From: Roseiarcus sp963816065
GTDB taxonomy: Bacteria; Pseudomonadota; Alphaproteobacteria; Rhizobiales; Beijerinckiaceae
Length of the DNA: 64,000 bases
NCBI GenBank assembly: GCA_963816065.1
Contig: CAWFJG010000030.1
Location: 186,001-250,000 of the forward strand
Direction of reading: 5' to 3'
The notes beneath the pieces were generated by a model that saw only the letters and a program-made list of their open reading frames with translations, made no database searches and was not told the origin of the DNA. Of the stretch, positions 46,721 through 55,488 are shown piece by piece. The position numbers and the translations under genes were made by a program. Position 1 is the first letter of the stretch. The number at the start of each line of letters is the position of its first letter.

Positions 46721-48035
46721 CACGGCTGTCCGGGGAATTTTTCACGCATAGGGGAAGGCCAACTGGTTGGGATTGAGGCGGTCGCGTTTTCTGCTTGGAT
46801 TGGTCGGTGGGGGCGTTTCGATGGCTGCGAGGCGGCGGCGGGCGAAGAGGAAGACGCCGACGAGTTCGGTGAAGCGCAGGATATCGAATTTGGTTTTGGC
46901 GGCCTTGGCCGCCAGTCTCAGCAGGATGTAGGCGATTATCGCCGCGTAGATCTGCAGTTTGACGGCGTTTGCACTGGTTCCGAGGAAGGAGCGCAGCTTC
47001 AGGTGCTGCTTGAGCCAGCGGAACAGCAGCTCGATTTGCCAGCGGAACTTGTAGGCCTGGGCGATTTCGACGGCGGATCGCTTCATGTCGTTGGTGATCA
47101 CGACGATCGTCTTTGCGTCCTCGTCGCGCAGGATTACGATGCGGCGCAGCGGGATCGGCAGCTTGGAATCGCCTTTGCTCGAGAGCTCGACCTCCTCATC
47201 GGCGATCACGGTGAAGCCGTCTCCGCGCGAGGGCCCGTATTGGCGCTCGGCCTTGACGGTCAGGCCCATGTTGGTCTTGGGCCTGGTGACGAAGAAGGCC
47301 TCGGCCGCATGAATGGCTCTCCACCAGCCGTAATGGCAGTAGCCCTTGTCGAACACATAGGTGAGGCCGGCCTCGATCTCGATCTGTCGGCCGATCTGGG
47401 CGTCGTTGACGTTGGCGTCGGTGATGTCGAGGATCTGCGGCAGATCGCGGCCGGGATCGTAGACGACATGGGCCTTCATGCCGCGGATGCGGCCGTTGGA
47501 CTTGGCCCAATCGAACAGTTTTCCCAATGGGATGGGCGTCGAGTTCGATCAGGCGCAGCAGTTTCTTGGCCTCGGCCCGGGTCGAGCGGTCGGCGAGACC
47601 CGCGACCATCCCCAGGACTTCGGCGAAGGCTTCGACTGGCCGGCGGGCATTGGCGTCGGCAAGCGTCGAGCGGGCGATCGCCTCGCAGCGCAGATGATAA
47701 TGGGCGTGGGCGTTGGCGTTCCAGCCGGATGCGAGCGCGCGCAGCGACGTCGCGCCGGTGAGCTGGGCGTGGATCAACACCATCAGGTGCTCCCAGCTGC
47801 GGAACGATTTGTCATAGGCGTCGGCGTTTCGGCGCTTGACGATCGCCTCGAACCGCCGCCGGTCGAGGGGTTCAACAAGTTGGCTGAAAATGGTCGGAGT
47901 AAAGCGCATGCCCCGCTCTCTTTTCTGAGTCTCTGCAACCAGAAAATACCAAGGAATCTCATCAAGTTCCCTGGTTTTGCGGGGCATGCGCTGCGACACG
48001 TTGAATCAGCCCTTACACTTCCCCGGACAGCCGTG
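46721..48035 (-). mobile_element. IS4-family insertion sequence, copy 2
   Basis: 1,315 bp, same length, orientation and 17-bp terminal repeats (CACGGCTGTCCGGGGAA / TTCCCCGGACAGCCGTG) as the copy in lysR. About four substitutions between copies: CACGCATA against CACGGATA and AGGCC against AGTCC at one end, TTCAAC against TTCGAC and GTTGAATC against GTTAAATC near the other. Inserted 25 bp after the patatin stop. No clear target duplication. Confidence 0.95.
46742..47909 (-). CDS. IS4-family transposase, copy 2 (same +1 frameshift)
   Basis: Same product as the copy at 16417-17584: DUF4372 N-terminus from ATG 47909, frame change at about 47530-47540 directly after the first catalytic Asp (LRLIELDA), second frame from IPLGKLFDWAKSNGRIRGMK through YVFDKGYCHYGWW and YKFRWQIELLFRWLKQ. 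The last residues differ from copy 1 (NQLAFPYA against NQLDFPYP) through the two substitutions near the end of the element. Confidence 0.88.
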
Positions 48036-48103
48036 CGCGGCGCGGGGAGAAGGCAGCGCGCAGCGCTGGATGGAGGGCCGGGCGATGGGGTTTTCGCCGC
48101 GCT

Positions 48104-48790
48104 TCAGCGCCCGTCGGCCGCCGTTTCGAACACCTCGACGGCTTGGGCGGCGTCGGGGTCGGAGAAGAATCCCGGGATCAGCTTCGGGTTGAAGGTGAAG
48201 GTGTCGAGCCCTTCGGCGGCCAGACGCACGATGTCGGCGGTGTCGCGCAGGGAGGCGACGAGGATCCGCATCGACGAGCCCTGCGCGCGGGCCGTCCGCG
48301 CCATCGTGGCGATCTCGCCGAAGCCGTCGTGGCCCGCGTCGTTCATGCGCCCCAGATAGGGCGCCGCGTAGTCCGCTCCGAGGGCGGTCGCGACCAGCGC
48401 CTGGGCGGCCGAATAGACCGCCGTCATGGTCAGGCGGACGCCCTCGCGACGGAGGGTCGCGGCCGCGGCGGCGCCCTCGACGGTCGTCGGGACCTTGACC
48501 ACGATTTTCGGGTCGATCGCCGCCAGCGCGCGGCCATGCTCGACATAGAGGGTTCGCGTGCGGCCCCAGCTCTGGAGGTGGACTTCGCCGGCGCCGAGTT
48601 CGATCGCCTCGCGGGCGAGGCGCGCCAGGGCCGTCACCATGCACGGCACGCCGGCCGCCTTGAGCAGCGTCGGATTGGTCGTGACCCCGTGGAAGCATCC
48701 GAGCGGAAGCCATTGCGCCCATGCGGCGCGGTCGGCGGTGTCGATCAGGAATCGAAGGCCCGGGGCGGGCGAAGGCGCTGGCAATGGCAC
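48104..48790 (-). CDS. transaldolase / fructose-6-phosphate aldolase-like protein
   Basis: Class I aldolase of the transaldolase family, 228 residues, close to the short FSA/TalC form. LRFLIDTADRAAWAQWLPLG and FHGVTTNPTLLKAAG open the barrel; IVVKVPTTVEGAAAAATLRR carries the Schiff-base Lys; VRLTMTAVYSAAQALVATAL and DYAAPYLGRMNDAGHDGFGE follow; DTFTFNPKLIPGFFSDPDAA ends it. Pairs in style with FSA rather than the long pentose-phosphate transaldolase. No sugar-phosphate genes are adjacent. IS copy 2 ends 68 bp beyond its stop. Confidence 0.88.
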   Translation of the reverse strand: MPLPAPSPAPGLRFLIDTADRAAWAQWLPLGCFHGVTTNPTLLKAAGVPCMVTALARLAREAIELGAGEVHLQSWGRTRTLYVEHGRALAAIDPKIVVKVPTTVEGAAAAATLRREGVRLTMTAVYSAAQALVATALGADYAAPYLGRMNDAGHDGFGEIATMARTARAQGSSMRILVASLRDTADIVRLAAEGLDTFTFNPKLIPGFFSDPDAAQAVEVFETAADGR

Positions 48791-49247
48791 GGGGAGGCTC
48801 TTTTTTTGGCGCGAGGACGCGCAGGATGAGCCTTCCTACGCCGAACTTTATGGTCTGGCCAGCGTGCAAATGTACGCAGCAGAGTTGCCCGCCGCGAATG
48901 GGTTGGGGCCCGTCGGACAGCGCCGCCGCTCGGCGCGGGCGCCCATTTTGGCGGCCAGCCCAATGTTTTCAAGGCGTTGGGCGCATATTTTGACTCTGGT
49001 CGGGCTCCCGGAGGGCCGTTTGACGCAATTTAGCCGCATTTCAAGAGACTTCGGTCGCGCTAGGATTCAATATTATCAATGAGTTGCGATTAAATACTCA
49101 TATCATGCATGAACTCAAGTCCGACCCAAACGGCCTATTTCGGAGTCCGTGTCGAGCCGGATGAGTTCGTCCGGCGACGAGCGGCCGGCGATGTCGATGA
49201 GGGCGAGCGCCCCCACCGCCGGCGCGTCTCGCCTCCGCTTGCGACCT
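48791..49247. other. 457-bp stretch without a supported gene
   Basis: Short open frames on both strands are of low quality. The segment 49060-49110 is strikingly AT-rich against the background (TCAATATTATCAATGAGTTGCGATTAAATAC), which may be a promoter or a foreign scrap. Confidence 0.35.
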
Positions 49248-49802
49248 TTACGGCGCCCGCCGGAGACGCACGTAGAGCGCGCCGGAGCCGCCATGAGCGC
49301 GGCCGGCCTCCTCGAACCCGAGCACGATCGAGCGCAGGTCCGGCTCGCGCAGCCAGTGCGGCGTCAGGCGGCGCAGGACGCCGCGCTCGTCGCCGAACAG
49401 CGGCTCGCCGAGCGGGCCGCCCTTGCCGGTCACGACAATCACCAGCTTCGCGCCGCGCGCCTGCGAATATCGCAAAAAGCCGCGCAGCGCCTGGTGCGCC
49501 TCGGACTGGTTCATGCCGTGCAGGTCGAGCGCGCCGTCGATCGCCCCGCGCCCGCGGGCGAGCTCGCGTTTCAGCCGCCGCTCGATCGGCGCAAGCGGCA
49601 ACGGCCGGCCCCTGGCCGGCTTGCCTTCGGGCTGAGGCGCCGCGGACGCCTGCGGCGGGGAGGGCGCCTGGGGTTGAACCGGCTTTGCCGGCGCCGGCAG
49701 GCTGGCCCCTCGGCGGCGCGAGACGCTACGGGCGACCTCGGTCCAGAGCGCGATCTCCTCGTCGCTCAGACGTCTCAGGCGCAGGGGCCGGTGCTCGTTC
49801 AC
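49248..49802 (-). CDS. Smr-domain protein
   Basis: 184 residues. The N-terminal part is basic and Pro/Ala-rich; RRLSDEEIALWTEVARSVSR is a conserved opening in alphaproteobacterial members. The C-terminal Smr domain: GALDLHGMNQSEAHQALRGF (LDLHG motif), AKLVIVVTGKGGPLG (TGKG), LRRLTPHWLREPDLRSIVLG and GGSGALYVRLRR. Smr domains are DNA- or RNA-nicking/ribosome-associated nucleases. The GTG start overlaps the mltA stop (GTGA). Third gene of tim44-mltA-smr. Confidence 0.9.
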   Translation of the reverse strand: MNEHRPLRLRRLSDEEIALWTEVARSVSRRRGASLPAPAKPVQPQAPSPPQASAAPQPEGKPARGRPLPLAPIERRLKRELARGRGAIDGALDLHGMNQSEAHQALRGFLRYSQARGAKLVIVVTGKGGPLGEPLFGDERGVLRRLTPHWLREPDLRSIVLGFEEAGRAHGGSGALYVRLRRAP

Positions 49803-50911
49803 GGCTCGTCTCCGATGGGCAAGAGCACGGTTAGGGCGGCGCGATGGCGGATCGCGCCGGCGCGAGCGCCCAACGCGTCGCCGCTGCCGAAGAATAGGTC
49901 GGCGCGGGCCGGTCCGACAATCGCCGAGCCGGTGTCCTGGGCGATCATCAGCCGCCGAAAGGGCGTCGGCCCGTCGCCCGCCCACGGCAGTTCGGCCTCG
50001 ATCCAGAACGGCAGGCCGTAGCTCCACAGCGTCCGGTCGACCGCGATCGAGCGCAGCGGCGTCAGCGGCACGCCGGCGCCGGCGACCGGCCCGAGCGCCG
50101 GATCGAAGTCCGTCACGAGGCGGAAGAAGACGAACGCGCGATTGCGGCGCATGAGCTCGAGGCCCGCTTCCCCTTCGCCGAGGCCCGCGCTGCGGAGCCA
50201 GGCCTTGAGGCTCGCGAGCGACATCGCCCGCTCGGGGATCGCCCCGGTCTCGATCAGGATGCGGCCGATCGAAGTGTAGGGTAGGCCGTTGCGGCCGTCA
50301 TAGGCGAGCCGCGCCTGTCCGCCGTCGGGAAAGACGAGCTGCGCCGAGCCCTGGACCTGGATCAAAAAGGCCTCGACCGCGTCCCTGACCCACGCGACCG
50401 GATCGCGGCCGGCGCGTTCGATCGTCTCCCGGTCGTCATAGGGAGCGAGGCGCCCATCGGCGCCGCGGCGCGCGTTCGCGACGCCATCGGGAAAATCTCG
50501 AGGCGCCTCCCCCGGCGCCAGGGCGACGAGATCGGCCGGACGGGCGAGCAGCGGCCAGCCGAACGCGGCAGTCTCGACCCGGGAAGCCTCGACCACCGGC
50601 TCGTAATAGCCGGTCAGGAAGCCGCCGCTGTCCGCTTCCGCGACGATTCGCCAGGGGCGGAACCAGCGCTCGAAGAAGGCTCGCGCCTGCCGCTCCGAGC
50701 CGACCCCGCTCCCGAGCGCGGCGCCGGCCGCGGCTTTCAGCGCCGCCGAGGGGGGCCTCGCCGCCCGCCCTTCGGCCTGACCGGCCGCGAGCGCCTGGGC
50801 GGACACCGCAAAGCAGCGGAAGGCCTGAAGCGCGTCGTCGTCGGCGAAGCCCGCGAGGCCGTCGAAGGCGCCGGGCGCGAGCAGCGGCTGCCTGGGCGTC
50901 TCCGCGCTCAA
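49799..50911 (-). CDS. mltA: membrane-bound lytic murein transglycosylase A
   Basis: Cleaves peptidoglycan glycan strands. 370 residues starting at TTG 50911, which overlaps the tim44 stop (TTGA); other starts would run far into the upstream gene. Core motifs: ADSGGFLTGYYEPVVEASRV, FLIQVQGSAQLVFPDGGQAR, YDGRNGLPYTSIGRILIETG, and the 3D (Asp) domain RLMIAQDTGSAIVGPARADL then FFGSGDALGARAG. A typical lipoprotein signal is not seen at this start. Middle gene of the trio. Confidence 0.92.
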   Translation of the reverse strand: MSAETPRQPLLAPGAFDGLAGFADDDALQAFRCFAVSAQALAAGQAEGRAARPPSAALKAAAGAALGSGVGSERQARAFFERWFRPWRIVAEADSGGFLTGYYEPVVEASRVETAAFGWPLLARPADLVALAPGEAPRDFPDGVANARRGADGRLAPYDDRETIERAGRDPVAWVRDAVEAFLIQVQGSAQLVFPDGGQARLAYDGRNGLPYTSIGRILIETGAIPERAMSLASLKAWLRSAGLGEGEAGLELMRRNRAFVFFRLVTDFDPALGPVAGAGVPLTPLRSIAVDRTLWSYGLPFWIEAELPWAGDGPTPFRRLMIAQDTGSAIVGPARADLFFGSGDALGARAGAIRHRAALTVLLPIGDEP

Positions 50912-51603
50912 CGCTCCGACTGGGTTTCGGTCAGCCGCCAATTGGGGTCGCGCGAGCGCACGTCGCGCACGAAGGTCCACAGATCCAGGTGGTCGGCCAC
51001 CTCTGTCGGCGAACCCTCGACGACCTCGCCGGCCTTGTCGCGCGTGACCGAGGCGAGCTTGGCGCCGAAGCGCACGGCGACCTGCGCCATCGACCCCACG
51101 AGTTCAGCCGTGGCGATCTTGGCGCTGTCGATCGACACGACGGTGGTGGTCATGGTGTGTCCCGCCGCCGAGCGCGCCTGGATCGCCGCGTCGAAATTGG
51201 CGAAGGCCTCGGGCGCCATCAGGCTCTGAAGGGTCCCCCGGTCGCCGGCGGCGAAAGCCCGGACGACCATCTCGTAGGCCGAGCGCGCGCCCGGGAGGAA
51301 CAAGGGCGGCGCGAAAGTCCGGTCGACGGCGGCGATGGCGTCGAGTCCCTTCCAGGCGTCGGGCTCGGCGAAGCCTTGCCAGCGGTCCGGCGGGGGCGCA
51401 GCGGCCAGCGGGCCCGCGATGGCCGGCTCGGGCGGCGCGACGGTCGGCCCGACCGGACCGGGCGCCCGGCGCAGCGGCGCAAGGAGACCGCCGCCGGGCG
51501 GCCGCTCCCCATCGTTCCGCATTCCGAGCACCGACCGCAGCTTGTAGGCGACGAACAGGGCCACCAGCGCAAAGATGACGGTCGGAAGGTCAATATCCGG
51601 CAT
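50908..51603 (-). CDS. Tim44-like domain protein (TimA)
   Basis: 231 residues. An N-terminal membrane anchor (LPTVIFALVALFVAYKLRSV) and a Pro-rich linker are followed by the Tim44 domain: FLPGARSAYEMVVRAFAAGD, RGTLQSLMAPEAFANFDAAI, VVSIDSAKIATAELVGSMAQ, VADHLDLWTFVRDVRSRDPN. This is the bacterial ancestor type of mitochondrial Tim44, associated with the inner membrane in alphaproteobacteria. ATG at 51603; stop overlaps mltA. First gene of tim44-mltA-smr. Confidence 0.92.
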   Translation of the reverse strand: MPDIDLPTVIFALVALFVAYKLRSVLGMRNDGERPPGGGLLAPLRRAPGPVGPTVAPPEPAIAGPLAAAPPPDRWQGFAEPDAWKGLDAIAAVDRTFAPPLFLPGARSAYEMVVRAFAAGDRGTLQSLMAPEAFANFDAAIQARSAAGHTMTTTVVSIDSAKIATAELVGSMAQVAVRFGAKLASVTRDKAGEVVEGSPTEVADHLDLWTFVRDVRSRDPNWRLTETQSER

Positions 51604-51787
51604 CGGCGTTCCAGTCTCTACTCGCCTTGGTCTCGCGGGGCCTCGCCTGCTCCCCATACCTAGTCGCTGAACGTCGTTTTGGCTAGGCGCGCCATGTCGC
51701 GGGCTTGCGTGGGGCCTTGCGCGGGAGGCCCGATTGGCTCCATGCCTGCCCCGGGACCGGATGCCATGAGACGAGAGGCGAACAGGC

Positions 51788-52774
51788 GTGACGAGCGGCT
51801 CTTTGGTCGGTGTGGCAGGCGCCGGGGCCTGGGGCGTGGCGCTGGCCAACGCCGCCGCCGCCGCCGGCTCGGCGGTCGTGCTGTGGGGCCGCAACGCCGA
51901 GGCGATGGCGGCGTTGGAGGAGACCCGGCTCAGCGACAAGCTGCCGGGCGTGCGTCTTGCCAAAGCCGTCGCGGCGACCGCCGAGGCGGATCGGCTCGCC
52001 GGCGCTGCGGCGATTCTGGTCGCGACGCCCGCACAGGCGACGCGCGAGGCCGCGGGCGCGCTCGCCCGGCTGCCCGGGACGGCGCCTCTGGTGACCTGCG
52101 CCAAGGGCATCGAGCGCGGCTCGCACGCCTTCATGACCGAGATTTTGCGCCAGGCCGCGCCTGCCCGCGCCGCGGCGATCCTGTCGGGGCCGTCGTTCGC
52201 CGCCGACGTCGCGGCCGGCCTGCCGACTGCGGTGACGCTCGCCTGCGCCGACGAGGCGCTCGCCCGCGCGCTCTGCCGCCTCCTGCATGGGCCGAACCTT
52301 CGCCTCTACCACTCGACCGACGTGCGCGGCGTCGAGATCGGCGGCGCGGCCAAGAACGTGCTGGCGATCGCCTGCGGGGTCGCCGCCGGACGCGGCCTCG
52401 GCGCGAGCGCGTCGGCGGCGCTGGTCGCCCGCGGCTTTGCCGAACTCAGTCGGTTCGGCGCCGCCTTCGGCGCCCGCAGCCAGACGCTGATGGGACTGTC
52501 GGGGCTCGGCGACCTGGTGCTCACCTGCTCGTCGCCCCAGTCGCGCAATTTCGCCTTCGGCCTGGCGCTGGGCCGCGGCCAAAGCGTGGCCGAGGCGCAG
52601 GCGGGCAGGCTCGCCGAGGGCGCCTTCACCGCCCTGGCGCTGAGCGAAATGGCGCGCGCGCGCGGCGTCGACATGCCGATCGCCGATTGCGTCGAGGCGC
52701 TGATCGAGGGGCGGCTCGACGTGGCAGGCGCCGTCGGCGCGCTGCTCGGCCGGCCGCCCAGGGGCGAGGAGTGA
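51788..52774 (+). CDS. gpsA: NAD(P)-dependent glycerol-3-phosphate dehydrogenase
   Basis: Makes sn-glycerol 3-phosphate for phospholipids. 328 residues, intact, GTG start at 51788. NAD motif GVAGAGAWGVALANAAAAAG; substrate region VTCAKGIERGSHAFMTEILR and ILSGPSFAADVAAGLPTAVT; catalytic Lys in VEIGGAAKNVLAIACGVAAG; ARSQTLMGLSGLGDLVLTCS near the C-terminus. A decayed second copy of the last 320 bp lies 1.3 kb downstream at 54059-54378. Confidence 0.94.
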   Translation: MTSGSLVGVAGAGAWGVALANAAAAAGSAVVLWGRNAEAMAALEETRLSDKLPGVRLAKAVAATAEADRLAGAAAILVATPAQATREAAGALARLPGTAPLVTCAKGIERGSHAFMTEILRQAAPARAAAILSGPSFAADVAAGLPTAVTLACADEALARALCRLLHGPNLRLYHSTDVRGVEIGGAAKNVLAIACGVAAGRGLGASASAALVARGFAELSRFGAAFGARSQTLMGLSGLGDLVLTCSSPQSRNFAFGLALGRGQSVAEAQAGRLAEGAFTALALSEMARARGVDMPIADCVEALIEGRLDVAGAVGALLGRPPRGEE

Positions 52775-53089
52775 CCGGGCGGCAAAGGATCAAAACTCAA
52801 ACAAGCCGGACGGCGAAGACCGCCTCAGGCGGAGAGCGGGCCATCCCGGTTCCGCTGGCCCGGTTGAGGTCGCCGGTCTGGCAGGGTCGGTGGCGGCCCC
52901 TGGCCAACAAACAGTTTTTTACATTACCAGTAATGAAAGTGTATGGTTGTGACGCCTACTGCCTTGTAAAACCGCAATATTCGCGCGCGGCTCCTTAGAC
53001 ATACAATGTCAACTCGCGTGCCGAGTTGATTGACAGCCCTGTAGCAGACCGCTTCTATGGAGGAGATCTTGCTACAGGGAGAACAAAAC
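52775..53089. other. 315-bp gap with a small palindrome
   Basis: No gene. Around 52910-52990 the GC content falls sharply. CATTAC-CA-GTAATG (52922-52935) is a perfect 6-bp-arm palindrome. The region probably holds the promoter of the PEP-CTERM gene; I cannot place -35/-10 or -24/-12 boxes with confidence. Confidence 0.35.
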
Positions 53090-53704
53090 ATGCGAAATAT
53101 GCTCACGCTGTTACCTTTTGCGGCCTTGACGCTTGCGGTCGGGGCGAGCCCGGCGACGGCGGATCTCGTGGGCGCCTCGTATGACTTCAGCGTGTCGTCG
53201 ACAGGAACCGTGGACATCGTCTCCCAAAGCCCCAACGGCGGCTACACCGATCCCAGCGGTCCATTCTTCTGCATCGGACCGGCGAACGGTTGCGACGTGG
53301 GCTCAGGCGTGTCCAGCTTCCTCTCTTTTGCGGATGTCTCCAGTGGGTCTGCGACGATCACGTTCACGTTCTTTGGCAGCACTTTCGGGTCTACTGGCTC
53401 CTTCGCAGTTGATCTGAATAACTGGAGTCTTCCCAACGGCGAAAAAATTCTCGGCATAACCTACGGCTCCGGCAATTTTTCTCAGGGCGACTTCTCGAGC
53501 GTCTCCTTTAATGGCTCCGACGCCGTGTTTACGGGCACCTCAAATGGCGGCGGGTTCAGCGCCCTTGGCGGTCGAAGCGTCGTTTTTGACGTCACCTTGG
53601 GCACCGTTCCCGAGGCTTCGACCTGGGCAATGCTGCTCGCCGGCTTCGCGGGCCTCGGCCTTGCGGGCTCCCGCGCCTCGCGGAAGGCGGCTTCGATCGC
53701 GTAG
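53090..53704 (+). CDS. PEP-CTERM sorting-domain secreted protein
   Basis: 204 residues. ATG 53090 with AGGGAG 8 bp upstream (an upstream in-frame start at 53057 is less likely). Signal peptide MRNMLTLLPFAALTLAVGAS ending PATA. The mature part is rich in Ser, Thr, Gly and Phe (SATITFTFFGSTFGSTGSFA), like surface or exopolysaccharide-linked proteins. The C-terminal tripartite signal is VPEASTWAMLLAGFAGLGLA then a basic GSRASRK tail, the PEP-CTERM motif cut by exosortase. No exosortase gene is in the window. GC and codon composition look milder than the neighbours. A terminator follows 21 bp after the stop. Confidence 0.88.
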   Translation: MRNMLTLLPFAALTLAVGASPATADLVGASYDFSVSSTGTVDIVSQSPNGGYTDPSGPFFCIGPANGCDVGSGVSSFLSFADVSSGSATITFTFFGSTFGSTGSFAVDLNNWSLPNGEKILGITYGSGNFSQGDFSSVSFNGSDAVFTGTSNGGGFSALGGRSVVFDVTLGTVPEASTWAMLLAGFAGLGLAGSRASRKAASIA

Positions 53705-53725
53705 TCTGACCGCCTCGGCAATTCG

Positions 53726-53751
53726 AAAGGCCGCGCGGACCGCGGCCTTTT
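53726..53751 (+). terminator. intrinsic terminator of the PEP-CTERM gene
   Basis: Perfect 10-bp stem AAAGGCCGCG / CGCGGCCTTT with a 5-base loop (CGGAC), the T run continuing as TTTT. It lies 21 bp downstream of the stop codon. Confidence 0.85.
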
Positions 53752-54058
53752 CCTGACGCCAATGCATGCTATGGGCCGATAGCGGAATCCTCGCAGTGGG
53801 GGAGTCCTGGTTGCGCGCCCATTACTACGATGACGCTTTACTCAACCCCTAATTTTCTTGGCCTGGCCCCGCGCTGTGGCGGGTGCGGATCGCGGTCGGT
53901 GACGTGGCGCGCCATGCGGGAGGCCAGGGGACGAGGGCGCCGTGTTGATGTGCGCCCCGCCCTTCGCGGGCTTCCCCGCGCGGGGCGGAGAACCTCTGAA
54001 AGCCCCCTAAGCGCAGGAAGCGCCAGGTGGGAATTCCCTGAGCGCGGCTTGGACCCGA
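53752..54058. other. 307-bp stretch without a gene
   Basis: Between the terminator and the gpsA fragment. Open frames are noise; one contains CGCCCCGCCCTTCGCGGG-type GC hairpin material near 53953-53985. Nothing further is supported. Confidence 0.35.
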
Positions 54059-54378
54059 CGGTTCGGCGACGCCTTCGGCGCCCGTAGCCGGACGCTGATG
54101 GGACTCTCGGGCTCGGCGACCTGGCGCTGACCTGCGCGTCGGCCCAGTTGCGCAATTTCGCCTTCGGCTTCTCGCTGGGCCGCGCCAAAGCGCCGCCGAC
54201 GCGCAGGCATGGAGGCTCGCCGAGGGCGCATTCGCCGCCCTGGCGCTGATCGAAACGGCGCGCGCGCCGCGCCGACATGCCGATCGCCGATTGCGTCGAG
54301 GCGCTGATCGAGGGGAGGCTCGACGTGGCCGGCGCCGTGGCGGCCCTGCTCGGCCGGCCGCCCAGGGGCGAGGAGTGA
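54059..54378 (+). pseudogene. second, decayed copy of the gpsA 3' end
   Basis: Aligns with 52455-52774 from CGGTTCGGCG to the TGA, at roughly 88-90 percent identity judged by eye, with several 1-base gaps that destroy the frame. Conserved blocks include CGCAATTTCGCCTTCGG, CCGATCGCCGATTGCGTCGA and CGGCCGCCCAGGGGCGAGGA. Similarity ends about 10 bp after the stop. No upstream part of gpsA is present, so it is a fragment and not a gene. Confidence 0.9.
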
Positions 54379-55488
54379 TCGGGCGCCGATCCGGCTAACG
54401 CAGATGCCCACTCGATAGTGACGGAATAGTGATTGACCGGCGCCGAACGCCGACACCGTATCAGCGGTGCATGGCTTGAAAGGCGACCGTGACCAAGGCG
54501 CCGACAGACCTCGCAAAGAGCGGATCGCAAGGCGCGGGCTTTCGACGGCCGCGGGACGCGCGGTTCAAATCGACTCCTTGCTGCAGTTGCCGTTCGGCGC
54601 CGGCACGGCGGAGTTGCGCCGGTTCCATCGGCTCGATATCGCTTCATTACACGATGGGAATGCGACGCGCTGCTGCCGTTTCTTCTGTGAAGGCGCGCGC
54701 AAATGGTCGCCGTCGGCGATATCGATGTCCGGCTTGCGAATTGACCAATATCAACCAATCAATGCTGGGTTTGTGATACCAGGAACGGTGGGAACGGCCT
54801 CTCCTTACGAGGGAGAACGAACGTGGCGCGCAAAATCCCCTCCTTTCAAAACGCCCCCCCGATCTGGACCGAACCCAACAGGGTCAGTCTGTACGAGGAG
54901 TTGGCGCCGCCGTGGAGACTTGGATCGGCTGATCCCACGCCCCCTGTCGATTGGGACCGCGCAATTTTCGGTGACCTGAAGCGTCCTCACGTCGCGAGCT
55001 TACATCACTCGAAACACGTTCAGAAGCATACCGCATGATCGGCAGGGCCCTGCAATGAAGCTTTGGCGTATGCCGCCGCGCGGAAGCGTCGTGGGAGAAC
55101 GCTCATTTTCTGGCCGGAGCCGCTCCGCGCAATTACCGAACATGCGCCGGCGACATGGTGAGCGGCGACTTCATCTCGTCGCTGCTGTTCCAGGCCAGGC
55201 CGATACGGACCGAGAGGACCAGAAAGCTGAAGTCGGCGCCACGAGTGAGGTGCAGAAAAGGCCGTTGTTCCCGGCGGGTCCTTCTCGTTGTTGCGGCGTT
55301 ATCGCCAGGATTTGGCGGACAATTGACGAGAATCAGCACCAGTCGTCCCGGAGTCGAATAGGTTTGTTCAAAGGAAAGGCGTAGCGCGCGCAAAACCGAA
55401 GAGCAGTGGAACGCAGGCGCCCCGACGCGTTGAGCGCCACGGACATGAACTGAGGGAGAACGAAAGGCAGCAGAAAAGGAGGCTGACG
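54379..55488. other. 1.1-kb gene-poor region
   Basis: No open frame has a recognisable family. The best candidate is a 71-residue frame at 54823-55038 (MARKIPSFQNAPPIWTEPNR; LAPPWRLGSADPTPPVDWDR) preceded by GGGAGAAC, but I cannot support it further. The rest looks like degenerated coding DNA or spacer. Composition is less GC-rich than the window average in places (54650-54790). Confidence 0.35.

Noticed and set aside
54489..55038. two short plus-strand frames (95 and 71 codons)
   Set aside because: No recognisable family and no strong ribosome-binding site; reported only as part of the gene-poor region.
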